A stretch of 64,000 bases of DNA from Guadua angustifolia (Eukaryota; Streptophyta; Magnoliopsida; Poales; Poaceae): the NCBI GenBank assembly GCA_036346375.1, contig CM070508.1, positions 37,778,862 through 37,842,861 of the forward strand, in the 5' to 3' direction. Of this stretch, positions 35,674-48,233 are shown one piece after another (position 1 is the stretch's first letter; each line of letters starts with the position of its first letter). The notes beneath the pieces are model-generated. The model made no database searches and had not been told where the DNA came from. It saw only the letters and a program-made list of their open reading frames with translations. Position numbers and translations under genes: made by a program.

Positions 35674-37022
35674 GTATATTCTTCTTGGGGTCCAACTTGC
35701 ATGCCAAGTGTTTGTGCAAATGCCTAGCTAGAATCCAGAGTTCTATGGTGTAGCACAATGTGCATTTTGCCATGATGGTGGAAGGATCGTCTAGTACGTA
35801 ATTATGTTTGAACTAAGTATGATCATTCTAGCAGTGTTAGATATCTAAAAGGATAGCAACATGAATTGTTGTCTTTGTAAGTTCCTGATATGATAGTTCT
35901 TGGATGGTAACTAATGAATTATTGATTGGAAGTAGTGATTTAGTGGCTCGGAGTGTTCCCAGCCAGCTACTCATATGTCACCTAAATGACACTGCCAATT
36001 TTGGTAATGCCTGGAGAAAGTTCTAACTTTGGGAGTTTTGAATTTCTCACTTTCTGTTTTGATTTTTTTTTAAAAAAAAGAATGTTCAGAAGTACCACGT
36101 TTAAATGTGAGAAACTCCTAAAAATTTGTATGAGTTGAGCATAAAGAGTGAAAACTCTGCATTTGCTAGTGAGTTGCTTTTATTAAAAACCATCTATATT
36201 ATTACCTCTGGCTGCTTGCTTCTTTGTTGTTCTATTGAGAATCTGGTAACGATTAATATAGATATCATCAATTGTGAACTGAGCTATGTTCTGGGTTATG
36301 CATATTACCTCGAATTTCTGTGTATTCGCGGGGCATCTAAGTGATTGAGTCTGTTCTGGGTTGTCTCATCCTTTGTAGGCGATCCAAAAGCTTAACCTCC
36401 TATGGGATGTGATTAGTGTATATATATATATAGCTGGGTAAATGAATTTCTGTTGATCGAAGATGTTAGAATCTTGTATTATTGAGATAGGGAGTAACGC
36501 TGATCACTAGAGTTTTATTGCCATCTTAGTGGCATAATTCACATGAGGAATGGATTTTGAGTATTGTTTTATTTCTCTAGGGTCGGAGGTCTCTAATACT
36601 GCAAATCGGACGTCAGTTATCGCCGAGGTTAAAGGCAAGTGCAACTCCTAGAGTGTTGTTAGGATGCTACATGCTTTGTTTGCGATAAGATTATGAAAAT
36701 TCTAATGATGTGATTATGCTATTAGCATGTCTAGAAGTTGTTTTTTTTTGTATGGTGATGAGGATGGATGAATGTAAGCAAATTGGTAAGTAAGTTATTC
36801 AATTCCCCATTTATTGCATTGCATTACGAAATTTAACCTACTTTGTAGAAATTATGTGATGCCTTTCCCTGAATTTTATTCCTGACCTTAGTTACTCTCG
36901 AATAAATCACATTGGGGAAATAGCAAGTTAATTGGTACTTCTATATTGGTTATGGCTATGTGTGGTGAAAATGAATGAGGGATGAAATGCATTCACGTCA
37001 ATTCAATAATTGCATTCATGAT

Positions 37023-37205
37023 GGACGAGGCGTCCCATGTTGATGCGGGCCTCGGTGCTCACCCGTAGTGAGCACAAAAGTCCTACCTCGTAGTCCTATT
37101 CATCGAGGTGAATGGGAGCGAGTCAGTAAGAGTAGGCCCCGCCACGGGATGGGTGGGATTGAGGGTGCACACCGACGGGTGTGCACTCAGCTATACCGGT
37201 ATACG
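37023..37205 (+). repeat. Hairpin module of A5 5' LTR
   Basis: Stem 1 is at 37055-37075 (GTGCTCAC / GTGAGCAC), stem 2 at 37095-37116 (CCTATTCA / TGAATGGG), stem 4 at 37165-37186 (GTGCACACC / GGTGTGCAC) and the palindrome TATACCGGTATA at 37192-37203. The copy in the 3' LTR is at 43317-43500 (stem 1 at 43347-43367). Confidence 0.8.
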
Positions 37206-38101
37206 CTATGACAATGTGCATTATGAGCATGCATGGTGCATTCATTGTTTTGATTCATGAGGAAAAGGGATGAGAGCATAAACGCATTGCATTGTGTGTT
37301 GCAATTTGGTAAATGTTAATTGATGAGAAAGGGGAATGACAAGTTGAGGATTTAGTCGTGGACTCATCCTGGAACGATTATTGAGGCGTGAGTATGGTTT
37401 AGTTACGTTTCTGAGTTGTATGTGGTAAATGGGGATAGATACTGCTTCTTTTACTGTATGATTTTCACTTAAGTAGTGTTTATGTCAAACGATGAAGTAG
37501 ATGTGCTCATATGTTTGGTTGTATATGAATTTAACTGCTTCTTTTATTTACGGATATCAATTAAAGAAAATTTTACTTTATGTCTTGTAGAATTTATATT
37601 CTAGTCGAGTTCATTACTTTTATGCTTGATTGCACTTTGCTGAGTCTTGGACTCACGCTTGTTTGCTTCTTGTTTTTAGGTACCTTGCAGACGACTCGTT
37701 GGGTTGCGAGTAGAAGCACGTACACAACTCCGGTCATCACCACCGCATTTAATTAAATTGTTAAGCCTGGTTGTAAATAATGGTGTTGTTATGTGTTGCT
37801 CGTCGTGCTGGAGTTGTTAATTTCTATTGGATGTGTGATTGCTTATCTAAGGACCTGCTAGATGGTTTGATTCTATTTTAAGTGTTTGATATATTATATT
37901 ACTGCTATTGCTCTTTTGTCTGCTGAGTGGATGTCCTAGTTTTAGGGGAGGTGCTGCCGAAATTTTGTAAATTTCGGTGGCTTAGTTTTAAACCGGTTTT
38001 TAAGAGTCAGAGGTTATTTCCTGTCTCTTCACTAGAGGTGACATTAGTTATTCAGAGTTTTGGTAGCATCCGGGGTGCGCTTGGCACCGGGGTGTTACAG
38101 T

Positions 38102-38113
38102 TGGTATCAGAGC
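38102..38113 (+). promoter_or_regulatory. Primer-binding site of A5 (tRNA-iMet)
   Basis: TGGTATCAGAGC sits 2 bp after the 5' LTR, the same spacing as in A4. Confidence 0.95.
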
Positions 38114-41100
38114 GGGCTTCAGGTCCGTGGTGTTTGAATGTAGTGAGTAATTCTAGAATGAATTAAAATTTTGCTGTGTGAAGGTAGAAACATGGTTTAG
38201 GTTGAACTTTTAAAAATATGGCCCTAGGGCAATAACCTTAAAACTTGTTGTAGAATGGTTAAATAATTTAAAACTTGACACACTCTGATGAGGAAAGGGA
38301 TGGGTTGTCGTTGCATGGTGTTACAATGTTTATTTTGTATTGATGCTATGCTGATACTTGTGGTTATGTTATTTGTTAGTTTTGATAAGGGTATGGTAGT
38401 ATTTACTGCTATGCTTCCTAGTGGTAGATTGCTCAGTGGGTCTGGTGGGACTCCTTGTGCTGAAGGGATTTCGGCCCTATCATGTAGCCGTGTTGGTCGG
38501 TGTGGCAGTTGAGAGCCAGCACCGGAGGATTCATAACCTCGGGTGAGGATAGTCCTAGTTCTTTTGCCATGAATCGGAGAGTAATCGATCTCTCGTGTTT
38601 TCATTCTTGAGAAAATCGTTTTGGTGACTCTCTTCTGTCGTGGGAGCTTTGTGATTTATCTGTGTTTCGGAATTTGTGGGCATGACAAGGGTGAATCTTG
38701 TCGCGCGGTATAGGGAAGAGTATCATTTTGCACCTCTTTTGGTTGCTTTGCGGAGCAAGTTATGGATTTCTTCGTGTTGTCGTTCTTCAAGTTGAAGTTT
38801 TGGTGAAAAAACTTAGGTCGTGAGAACTTAAGGTTTGAGGCTTTAAGGAAAAAGTGTTATTTGACCGATTCGCTTTTCCTTTCAGTGAATGTGGTTGTGT
38901 AACTCCTTTCCTTCGTGGAATTTTGGGAGTTTGATGATTGGTTTGGAGATCTGTTGAATGACATGACTTGAGTCCTTTCATTTTCTAAGTCTTTTGAGAG
39001 CCATTTTGGTGATTTATGTCTCGGGGAGACATTGTCTAAATTATTGGGGACTTGAATAGTTGCTCTAATGTGTTCATTCTATTTTTGTCAAATAGGAAAT
39101 ATGAGGGCAGGTTAATCTTACTAAAAGGTTGCTTTGAACAGTGATGTCTTGGAAATAGATTAAGCAGTGGTGTTGATGGTCGAGTTGATTGCGGATAAAA
39201 TCTTAACTGTTTCCCTTGATAAGCATCCTAGGGAAGAATTTGTTCAACGTAGGTAATAACCTTTTCAAGCGTGAATGTAATCAATGGATGAAAGATTATG
39301 AGGAAGAAATAGTGCTTAATTATGATTTGGTGTGATGATAGTTTTGGACTACTCCAGTTCATTGAATTACGCCACTCCGTGGTCATGGTTAATTATTGGC
39401 TCAAGATATGAATACGGAATTTACACTCAGAGTGTATGAGTGGATTGTGCCTTTTAGTCTTAGGATTTGCTGTCTTTGGATTTGTTATCTAAAGGAAATA
39501 GATAGAGGTAACGAAAAGTGTTGGAAGTTTTTGAGTGAAAAGAAAAGGTATCAGTAGTTTGATTGGAGTTGGACTCAAATAAAATAAGAATGATTTTTAT
39601 GATTGTTCAAAAAGGTTCAATCCTTAGTCGATGTCGAAGGTGGTTTTCGGCTAGAAGATGAGAATTTTCCTTTTCTTATGAGAAAGGTTGGTTGTGGTGC
39701 GATAAAAGTTTCGGGATGTGTTGTTTCCTATTCGTGTGTTTCGTTGATGTGAAGTTGTACACCTTGGATCCCAAGGTGTTGGAAAGGAATTTTGTAGTAA
39801 AGGGAAAGCAGTTTTCCTTACTTTTTGTATCTGCTTTCGAAAAAGAGTTTCGCGGTGTTTCTCTTCTAAGTTGAGATCCTCTTCGATGTGATTTTATTGC
39901 ATTGGTTTCAAGTTGAGGAAAGTGATTAGCTTGTTGCTTAATCGAGAGTTTTTCTTTGTTCTCTAGTGTGACACAAGGAAATGTTGGGTCATGAGTTTTT
40001 GGTGTAGTATAATATAGATTATACTCCTTGGAATTATTTGTCGGGGGATGGTTGTAAGGTGAGATCTTCTTGGAAGGAAGATTAAGCGTGGGTTAGTGGT
40101 AACCCCAATTCTAGCCTGGGTTAGGCGTGGATTGTGTAAATGGATTCAGAGTGGAGGGTAATGAACGGTGTGGCAGGACTTGGTCTAAACCTTGGTGGGA
40201 GGATTGTCGGGTCCCGTTGTCCCATGGTTGAGTAGGATTAATGTGTTGGTGGATTGTGGAATCGGGCGATAAATGCATTACTTATTCTAAGCATGTTGGA
40301 ACCCTTGGTTTCGTGGGTTGGAGTCAAGGTTTGGTTAGTCTGAAATGGAGGGTTCAGTTATGAACCTTTTCTTCGAGTGATTGTCTCCTTGATCGAGACA
40401 GGTATGAAAGGACAAGTATGATTTTGTATGGTGAGGAAATAGGATTTGTGCCCTATTGGGCTAATCATGTTAATAGTAAGGTTGGACAGGACCCTTTTGT
40501 CCCAAGGGCATCTGTTGAAAAGGTAAGAGTTGTGATTTGGTTCCTGAAGGATTCTGGTGTGGAACCATAAATGTCTAAGTGGTTGGAAATAGGGATATGT
40601 TCCGAATTGGTTATAAAGGTTAATCATTTAGGAGAAATGTGAATCAGGGTTTCCTTTGTTCTTAGGGGATTTGGGTTTAGAACCCCAACTGTTCAATCGG
40701 ATAGAATTCAGAGATTCAGTGAAAATTGGATGGATGCTTAATAGAGTAATGTGACTTGTGTTAATCATGTCATCTCGAGTTTGTTGACCTGTGAGGTAGA
40801 GGTTGAGAGAGAGGAGAAAGATTTGGTGAGTGAAATTGAATAGGAAAATTAGAATTGAGTTGGAGACTAGTGATATGATCTTCCGGGGAGAATCATTGGT
40901 TGATTGCAGGTCGTATGTTGAAGCATTAAAGAGAAAGTGTCTGAGTTGTCAGACAGGTGATGAGAATGGTATGAATTGAAATTTTGGCTGTTGCCTAGAT
41001 CTATTGGAGTTTAAGTGTGAGAGTTGTAAATTCTCTGGTTGAGAAAGTGCTTTTGGGATTCCTGGTTTAAGAAAATGCAAAGTAGATTTGGGTTAGCCTT

Positions 41101-41357
41101 GGTCTTTGAGTAAGGCCGGGTTTTCGGGTCTTGTGCCATGCCAATTAAGGAGGTAAAAATGAGTGTTGATTCAAAAAGGGATGTAATGAGTTAAGTTCTA
41201 GCTTCTTTATTGGAAAGAGAAGTGGATTGAATTTTGGAGTTCCTCTTGCATGAGGAATACCCGGATTTGTTGTTTCGGATATCCTTGTTTTGTATTTTGT
41301 TTCCGTTGTTCTTGATGGTGTTCTTGTTGTGGTCAGAATTCGAGGTCGAATTCTGTT
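38114..41357 (+). other. Non-coding internal region of A5
   Basis: Collinear in parts with the A4 internal region but about 600 bp longer. No domains are visible; stops occur in all frames. Confidence 0.8.
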
Positions 41358-41371
41358 AAAGGGGGGAAGAG
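41358..41371 (+). promoter_or_regulatory. Polypurine tract of A5
   Basis: AAAGGGGGGAAGAG immediately before the 3' LTR, identical to that of A4. Confidence 0.93.
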
Positions 41372-44300
41372 TGTAATACCCCAAAACATTTACCAGGATT
41401 TTCCTCTCACCTAATCTCATCTATCCTTCCATTGTGTGGCTATCAATCCTCCCTGGCAGATATTTTCTTTCCTCAACCAGTGCCGACTCTCTTCCCTCTC
41501 TGGTCGAGCTTCCCAGCGCTGGCTCTCTCCTTCTCTCCTTCTGGATGGCGCCACCAGCCTCTACTCTCGCCTCCGGCCCCACCGACTCCCTCCCTCTCCT
41601 CTGGTTCGGCGCCCCAGGCTAAGCCCTCCCCGACGCCATGCTGGCTCCTCCTGGCGCCATACCCTCTCCTCCTGGCGTTCCCTCCTGGCCGGCAAGACCA
41701 CTCCGCCCGGCGCCCTCCCCAGCCTCCCTCTGGCTCGGCGCCCTCCCATGCCAGAAGCAGCTTGACAAAGAGGCAGCAAGAGCGCCAAGCAGCGAGGCAG
41801 AGGCAAGAAGCAGGTGCGGCAGCAAGAAGCAAAGAAGAAGACCGGCGGGCTTTGGCTGCTCGGCACCTGGCGGCGGTGAGCTGCCCTCCGGCGGCAAAGA
41901 CGTCCTCAAGCAAAGCTGCCTCGGCTCCATCTCCTTCCTCCATGGCTCCATGAGGAGGTCTTTGAGGTATATTCTTCTTGGGGTCCAACTTGCATGCCAA
42001 GTGTTTGTGCAAATGCCTAGCTAGAATCCGAGTTCTATGGTGTAGCACAATGTGCATTTTGCCATGATGGTGGAAGGATCGTCTAGTACGTAATTATGTT
42101 TGAACTAAGTATGATCATTCTAGCAGTGTTAGATATCTAAAAGGATAGCAACATGAATTGTTGTCTTTGTAAGTTCCTGATATGATAGTTCTTGGATGGT
42201 AACTAATGAATTATTGATTGGAAGTAGTGATTTAGTGGCTCGGAGTGTTCCCAGACAGCTACTCATATGTCACCTAAATGACACTGCCAATTTTGGTAAT
42301 GCCTGGAGAAAGTTCTAACTTTGGGAGTTTTGAATTTCTCACTTTCTGTTTTGGTTTTTTTTAAAAAAGAATGTTCAGAAGTACCACGTTTAAATGTGAG
42401 AAACTCCTAAAAATTTGTATGAGTTGAGCATAAAGAGTGAAAACTCTGCATTTGCTAGTGAGTTGCTTTTATTAAAAAAAAACCATCTATATTATTACCT
42501 CTGGCTGCTTGCTTCTTTGTTGTTCTATTGAGAATCTGGTAACGATTAATATAGATATCATCAATTGTGAACTGAGCTATGTTCTGGGTTATGCATATTA
42601 CCTCGAATTTCTGTGTATTCACGGGGCATCTAAGTGATTGAGTCTGTTCTGGGTTGTCTCATCCTTTGTAGGCGATCCAAAAGCTTAACCTCCTAAGGGA
42701 TGAGATTAGTGTATATATATACATAGCTGGGTAAATGAATTTCTATTGATCGAAGATGTTAGAATCTTGTATTATTGAGATAGGGAGTAACGCTGATCAC
42801 TAGAGTTTTATTGCCATCTTAGTGGCATTATTCACATGAGGAATGGATTTTGAGTATTGTTTTATTTCTCTAGGGTCGGAGGTCTCTAATACTGCAAATC
42901 GGACGTCAGTTATCGCCGAGGTTAAAGGCAAGTGCAACTCCTAGAGTGTTGTTAGGATGTTACATGCTTTGTTTGCGATAAGATTATGAAAATTCTAATG
43001 ATGTGATTATGCTATTAGCATGTCTAGAAGTTGTTTTTTTTTGTATGGTGATGAGGATGGATGAATGTAAGCAAATTGGTAAGTAAGTTATTCAATTCCC
43101 CATTTATTGCATTGCATTACGAAATTTAACCTACTTTGTAGAAATTATGTGATGCCTTTCCCTGAATTTTATTCCTGACCTTAGTTACTCTCGAATAAAT
43201 CACATTGGGGAAATAGCAAGTTAATTGGTACTTCTATATTGGTTATGGCTATGTGTGGTGAAAATGAATGAGGGATGAAATGCATTCACGTCAATTCAAT
43301 AATTGCATTCATGATGGACGAGGCGTCCCATGTTGATCGGGCCTCGGTGCTCACCCGTAGTGAGCACAAAAGTCCTACCTCGTAGTCCTATTCATCGAGG
43401 TGAATGGGAGCGAGTCAGTAAGAGTAGGCCCCGCCACGGGATGGGTGGGATTGAGGGTGCACACCGACGGGTGTGCACTCAGCTATACCGGTATACGCTA
43501 TGACAATGTGCATTATGAGCATGCATGGTGCATTCATTGTTTTGATTCATGAGGAAAAGGGATGAGAGCATAAACGCATTGCATTGTGTGTTGCAATTTG
43601 GTAAATGTTAATTGATGAGAAAGGGGAATGACAAGTTGAGGATTTAGTCGTGGACTCATCCTGGAACGATTATTGAGGCGTGAGTATGGTTTAGTTACGT
43701 TTCTGAGTTGTATGTGGTAAATGGGGATAGATACTGCTTCTTTTACTGTATGATTTTCACTTAAGTAGTGTTTATGTCAAACGATGAAGTAGATGTGCTC
43801 ATATGTTTGGTTGTATATGAATTTAACTGCTTCTTTTATTTACGGATATCAATTAAAGAAAATTTTACTTTATGTCTTGTAGAATTTATATTCTAGTCGA
43901 GTTCATTACTTTTATGCTTGATTGCACTTTGCTGAGTCTTGGACTCACGCTTGTTTGCTTCTTGTTTTTAGGTACCTTGCAGACGACTCGTTGGGTTGCG
44001 AGTAGAAGCACGTACACAACTCCGGTCATCACCACCGCATTTAATTAAATTGTTAAGCCTGGTTGTAAATAATGGTGTTGTTATGTGTTGCTCGTCGTGC
44101 TGGAGTTGTTAATTTCTATTGGATGTGTGATTGCTTATCTAAGGACCTGCGAGATGGTTTGATTCTATTTTAAGTGTTTGATATATTATATTCTCGCTAT
44201 TGCTCTTTTGTCTGCCGAGTGGATGTCCTAGTTTTAGGGAGAGTCTTGCGAAATTTTGTAAATTTCGGTGGCTTAGTTTTAAACCGGTTTTAAGAGTCGA

Positions 44301-44372
44301 GGTTATTTCTGTCTCTTCACTAGAGGTGACATTAGTTATTGAGTTTTGGTAGCATCCGGTGCGCTTGGCACC
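41372..44372 (+). repeat. 3' LTR of element A5, truncated at its end
   Basis: Nearly identical to 35086-38099, but with more damage in the last 200 bp (for example missing bases around 44241-44360) and loss of the terminal 11 bp. Confidence 0.9.
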
Positions 44373-44671
44373 ATTGTGTATGGTGTTATGGCGTGTGTCG
44401 ACTAGACCACCCGTGACGAGAAACAGAACCTCGCCTTTGTATCTTTGAGATTATTGGATTGGAATTGCTCTCACCTTGTTCTTGCTTGTTCTCGGTTGCA
44501 GCAGGTACAAGGATCGATCGGGTTTTGATTCGGTTGATCGCCTCGTGTGGTGACGTTGCGATTGCTTGGTTGCTAATCTTGTGGTTAGTAGCCGTTTCAT
44601 CTACTTCGTGCACCATCAAACCGACGTATCGTTCTCATCAGAAGATCGGGCCGACCCCCGTGCGCATCAAG

Positions 44672-44683
44672 TGGTATCAGAGC
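44672..44683 (+). promoter_or_regulatory. Primer-binding site of element D (tRNA-iMet)
   Basis: TGGTATCAGAGC lies 2 bp after the 5' LTR end (GCGCATCA|AG). Confidence 0.93.
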
Positions 44684-45775
44684 GACGGTTGCCTGGTGAG
44701 AACACCCTTATCCTTATTTAGTTTTTCTTGTTCGTCCTATAGTCCAGAAAAATAGCCACAAAAAAAATTCTGTTGTCGTGTGTTTGATCTAATCCGATCC
44801 CCTTTTGGCCTTTACTTTTACTACCTAGTTTAATTCTTGTTGATTTTGCGTTGCATCGTCGTGTCGTTGCTGGTCTTAGTGTTTTGATCTTTAGAGTTTC
44901 GAGTTCTTGTCACGTTCTTGTCACCGAGTTGAACTCTATCGCGTCGTCACGTCCAATTCGGATCCTCCTCTATCCAGTTCGGTATTTTGGTCATAACTCC
45001 CTCATACGAACTCGGATTTTTCTGTTCTTGTACTTTCCTGAAAGCTTGAGAAATTATCTACAACTTTGTACATTGTGAAACTTTCCAGAAATGCCGTCTT
45101 CTTGCCCAAAATCATATCGGATTGGAATCTGTTTTTGTCCTGGATTTTCTGAGCAGTCTGTATTTCGGGGTCAATATCTCTGGCTTCCCTTATCCAAAAT
45201 AGACGTTCCATATATGCAAATTGATTAGCTTGAAAAGATATACAACTTTCCAGTTATACTTTTTTTGCATTGGAAGCCAATAAAAACCCGAAAATAGAGT
45301 TTGAAGTTTCTGCATAGTAGATCTGTTTGCAGCAGGAAAAAAGTTTGAGTTGTAATTCATCATATGTGCCACTTGTTGATATAGAAGGAAGAAAAATTAA
45401 AAAAGGCAAGTGCATATAAAAGAGCCGCACTAAAAGGTGGAAAAAAAGCCCTAGCTATTTGCTTGTGTGTTGTGGTCATTCAGTTCTTTGTTTCGTGACT
45501 TCATTGGTGTCGTGCTCGCGTCTCTAATACGGTCTAGCTTAGGACCAGCAAAGTACAAATCATTGAGCGTTCTTTCAACTTGTTTTGGCTAGTGTGGTTC
45601 TAGTATATCCTTTGCTACATATTATACCTGTCCAAGCTCCACTTACTGTTAACCATAGGAAAAGCACCTTGCAATCGCTTTGTCACCCTTGAGTGCAGAT
45701 TACCATCATCCCTCGATTGAACCTTGAAAAGCTGCAGGGTAAGAACTGGTAAGAACTTGGTGTGAGCTTGAGCAT

Positions 45776-47410
45776 GTGAGATCCTCCACTGTCCACATAT
45801 TAGTAGATAGGAATATACATTTTTGCGTGTATTTTTCTTGTCTACCACTAATAATGGCAGGTCCACAAAAGAACGATGATCTATACTTTGAGGATGATCC
45901 AAGCATTCCGCTAGGAACAAAGAAATATATGCGGAAACTTAATCATGAGTTTGAGAAAAGAGAAGAAATTGAAAGAAAAAAACACAGTGAGTTCATGGAG
46001 AAATGGCGAAATAGAGAATTAAAAAATGAAAAGGTCGAGCATGGGACTATCCCTTCGACCAAGAATGAGAAGGAACTATTGAAGAAAGAAGTCAAGCCTA
46101 CACAATCTAAGAAGAAGGATAGTAAGTGTATTTCAATATGTAACGATAAGAATGTGCTTGCTATTCCTGCGACTAACCCTGTAGGCAAGAATGATCAAGA
46201 TGGTGTGCACCTGAGTGCTGCAATGACGGACAACTACATGAGCCTCATGTCTCATCGCCTACTTAGTGCACTAGTGGAGCATGCCAATGAAACTCAACGC
46301 AACAACTTATTCCAAACTAAGTTTGTTGTACAAGAACGCGCGGTACACGTCATCATTGATGGAGGAAACTGTAGCAACCTCGCAAGTCTACACATGGTCG
46401 AGAAACTTGGCTTGACCACGACTCCACATCAGCAACCTTACTCAATGGAATGGTTCAACTCAATTGGTAAGGTTCAGGTAACACAAACTGTGCAAGTTCC
46501 TGTCTCCATTGGTTCATACCATGATCATGTTTGTTGTGATGTCATACCTATGGAATCATGTTCACTTTTATTAGGTAGACCTTGGTTATATGATGTTGAT
46601 GCTATTCACTATGGTAGAACCAATCAATATACTTTCAAGTTTAATGGAAAGAAAATGGTTTTGAATCCAATGACTCCTGCTGAGCTAGCCAAAATTAATG
46701 CAAAAAGAACTAATGGTAAAGAACATGAGGATGACAAACTTGTTAGTGGTGTACAACAATCTAAACCAATGTTCAAGAAAGTAATTCTTTTAAATAAGAT
46801 TGTTTCCTCATATGATATTGTTTTGCAGACATCTGTTTCCTTGCCTCTTGTTGCCACTAACCTTTTGCAGGATCATAAGAAGGAGTCGAGGACGACTCCA
46901 ATTCAAGAAGGGGAGGATGATGAGGACATCACCAACATGGATGTGACCAGCGTGACCGCTGCCCCACCTTCCTCTCCGGCTTCTCCAATGACTACCGACG
47001 CTGCTCCATCTTCGTCACAAATGATCGACGCTGCAGCAACATCGTCGCCGAGAGGCCTTAATCCAAAAGCTCAGTTATTCAAGCCCACATCAACAGACAA
47101 GGGCCTCAAGCACACACCCCGAGAACAGCCCACGCGTCAAGGAAGGCCCATATGGAAGTCCAAGATGCCAAAAAGCCCGGTTCGGCCATCCAGCAGCATG
47201 CCAACTTCAAACGGGCATAACTTGGGCTCCCGGACTCCGTTTTCAGCGTGTGACCACCCGTTTGAAAGCTTAGGAGATAATCTTTCCAATGGATCCAGCC
47301 CCACTTCCAAATTCGCTCCAGAACGATGGGAAATTGTGAACAATGTCACGGGCCAGAAATTCAGGGTGCTGTATCACCCCACTTTTGGGCCTATGGCCCA
47401 TGTATCTTAG
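45776..47410 (+). CDS. Retropepsin-like protein of element D
   Basis: Open frame of 544 codons. A more natural start is Met27 (45854; MAGPQKNDDLYFEDD). Residues about 35-110 are a charged, probably helical segment rich in E and K. Residues about 180-310 form an aspartic-protease fold as in Ty3/gypsy polyproteins: the catalytic motif VIIDGGNCSN (Asp195), then VPVSIGSYHDHVCCDVIPM and the LLGRPWLYD flap-distal motif. The C-terminal third (about 390-544) is rich in Ser, Pro and Thr and looks unstructured. DGG at the active site is usual in this plant group. A complete ORF suggests recent activity or selection, but there is no polymerase, so mobility would need proteins in trans. Confidence 0.75.
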   Translation: MRSSTVHILVDRNIHFCVYFSCLPLIMAGPQKNDDLYFEDDPSIPLGTKKYMRKLNHEFEKREEIERKKHSEFMEKWRNRELKNEKVEHGTIPSTKNEKELLKKEVKPTQSKKKDSKCISICNDKNVLAIPATNPVGKNDQDGVHLSAAMTDNYMSLMSHRLLSALVEHANETQRNNLFQTKFVVQERAVHVIIDGGNCSNLASLHMVEKLGLTTTPHQQPYSMEWFNSIGKVQVTQTVQVPVSIGSYHDHVCCDVIPMESCSLLLGRPWLYDVDAIHYGRTNQYTFKFNGKKMVLNPMTPAELAKINAKRTNGKEHEDDKLVSGVQQSKPMFKKVILLNKIVSSYDIVLQTSVSLPLVATNLLQDHKKESRTTPIQEGEDDEDITNMDVTSVTAAPPSSPASPMTTDAAPSSSQMIDAAATSSPRGLNPKAQLFKPTSTDKGLKHTPREQPTRQGRPIWKSKMPKSPVRPSSSMPTSNGHNLGSRTPFSACDHPFESLGDNLSNGSSPTSKFAPERWEIVNNVTGQKFRVLYHPTFGPMAHVS

Positions 47411-47822
47411 GGTTTTGGTGGCCACCGCTGTTTTGGCTGCCCTACACCTCTTGGCCGCCGCTATATATGTGGCCGCCGCCGTTCTTTTACGCTTAGGTTT
47501 TGTTGTGTTTTGGTAGACCCCTTGTGCGTCCCTCCTTGTGTTCGCGTGTGTCGACTAGACCACCCGTGACGAGAAACAGAACCTCGCCTTTGTATCTTTG
47601 AGATTATTGGATTGGAATTGCTCTCACCTTGTTCTTGCTTGTTCTCGGTTGCAGCAGGTACAAGGATCGATCGGGTTTTGATTCGGTTGATCGCCTCGTG
47701 TGGTGACGTTGCGATTGCTTGGTTGCTGATCTCGTGGTTAGTAGCCGTTCCATCTACTTCGTGCACCATCAAACCGACGTATCGTTCTCATCAAAAGATC
47801 GGGCCGACCCCCGTGCGCATCA

Positions 47823-48117
47823 TGTATTCAACTATAGTTGATGTTTTGTGCACACAAAAACACATGAATGCTGCACACAAAAAAACAAGGCTGTCTTGCT
47901 TGAATGATCCTCTGTATAAATGGGAACCCATGTGGGATCTCTTAGCACTTGCAGAGCAGCATGACAACCCCCCAGGGATTATCATTAATAATGGTGATAG
48001 GACATCTCACATAACTGATGAAATGCATAACCTGCCACCACTTGGAGATTTGGAAGGCCCTGTTTTTGAAGCTAATGGTCAAGAGAAGGACTATAGTGGT
48101 CCATGTCCACAAAGAAA
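47823..48117 (+). pseudogene. Ulp1-like gene, exon 9b
   Basis: Exon 9 resumes after the insertions (together with the 8 bp at 44373-44380). It is open in the frame STIVDVLCTQKHMNAAHKK and continues to DPLYKWEPMWDLLALAEQHD. It ends CCACAAAGAAA|GTTATT. The frame continues into the D LTR by chance and creates a longer false ORF from 47612. Confidence 0.65.
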
Positions 48118-48233
48118 GTTATTAATATGTGTTGTGAATACATTTTTCATTATTTTTGTTTCTCATTTCATAGTTACATTTTTTTCACCTTTTTCTTTAT
48201 GTCATATTTTGATTGACTTTTATTTTATGGCAG

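Larger units (their letters stand above)
35086..44372 (+). mobile_element. Non-coding LTR retrotransposon A5 (LARD-like), 3' end lost
   Basis: The 5' LTR is 35086-38099 (3014 bp), the internal region 38100-41371 (3272 bp) and the 3' LTR 41372-44372 (3001 bp). The 3' LTR stops at CTTGGCACC and lacks the last 11 bases (GGGGTGTTACA in the 5' LTR). Neither the missing end nor a TSD partner for CGAAG (35081-35085) is present, so a deletion has removed the A5 end and the rest of C2. No retroelement protein domain is visible. The left part of its LTR is unlike A4, while the right part is close to A4. Confidence 0.9.
44381..47822 (+). mobile_element. Short non-autonomous LTR element D carrying only a protease ORF
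   Basis: Two near-identical LTRs of about 285-289 bp lie at 44381-44669 and 47537-47822. They share the stretch from TGTGTCGACTAGACC to the GTGCGCATCA end. A tRNA-iMet primer site (TGGTATCAGAGC) lies at 44672-44683. TGTA flanks both sides (44377-44380, 47823-47826), a TSD of 4-5 bp. The internal part of about 2.9 kb holds one ORF of 544 codons with a retropepsin-like domain. There is no RT, RNase H, integrase or gag zinc knuckle. No clear polypurine tract is visible. It sits in exon 9 of the Ulp1 gene, next to the broken end of A5. Confidence 0.85.

Noticed and set aside
41473..42057. 194-codon minus-strand ORF in the A5 3' LTR
   Set aside because: The equivalent segment of the 5' LTR breaks the frame by several indels, so it is not maintained.
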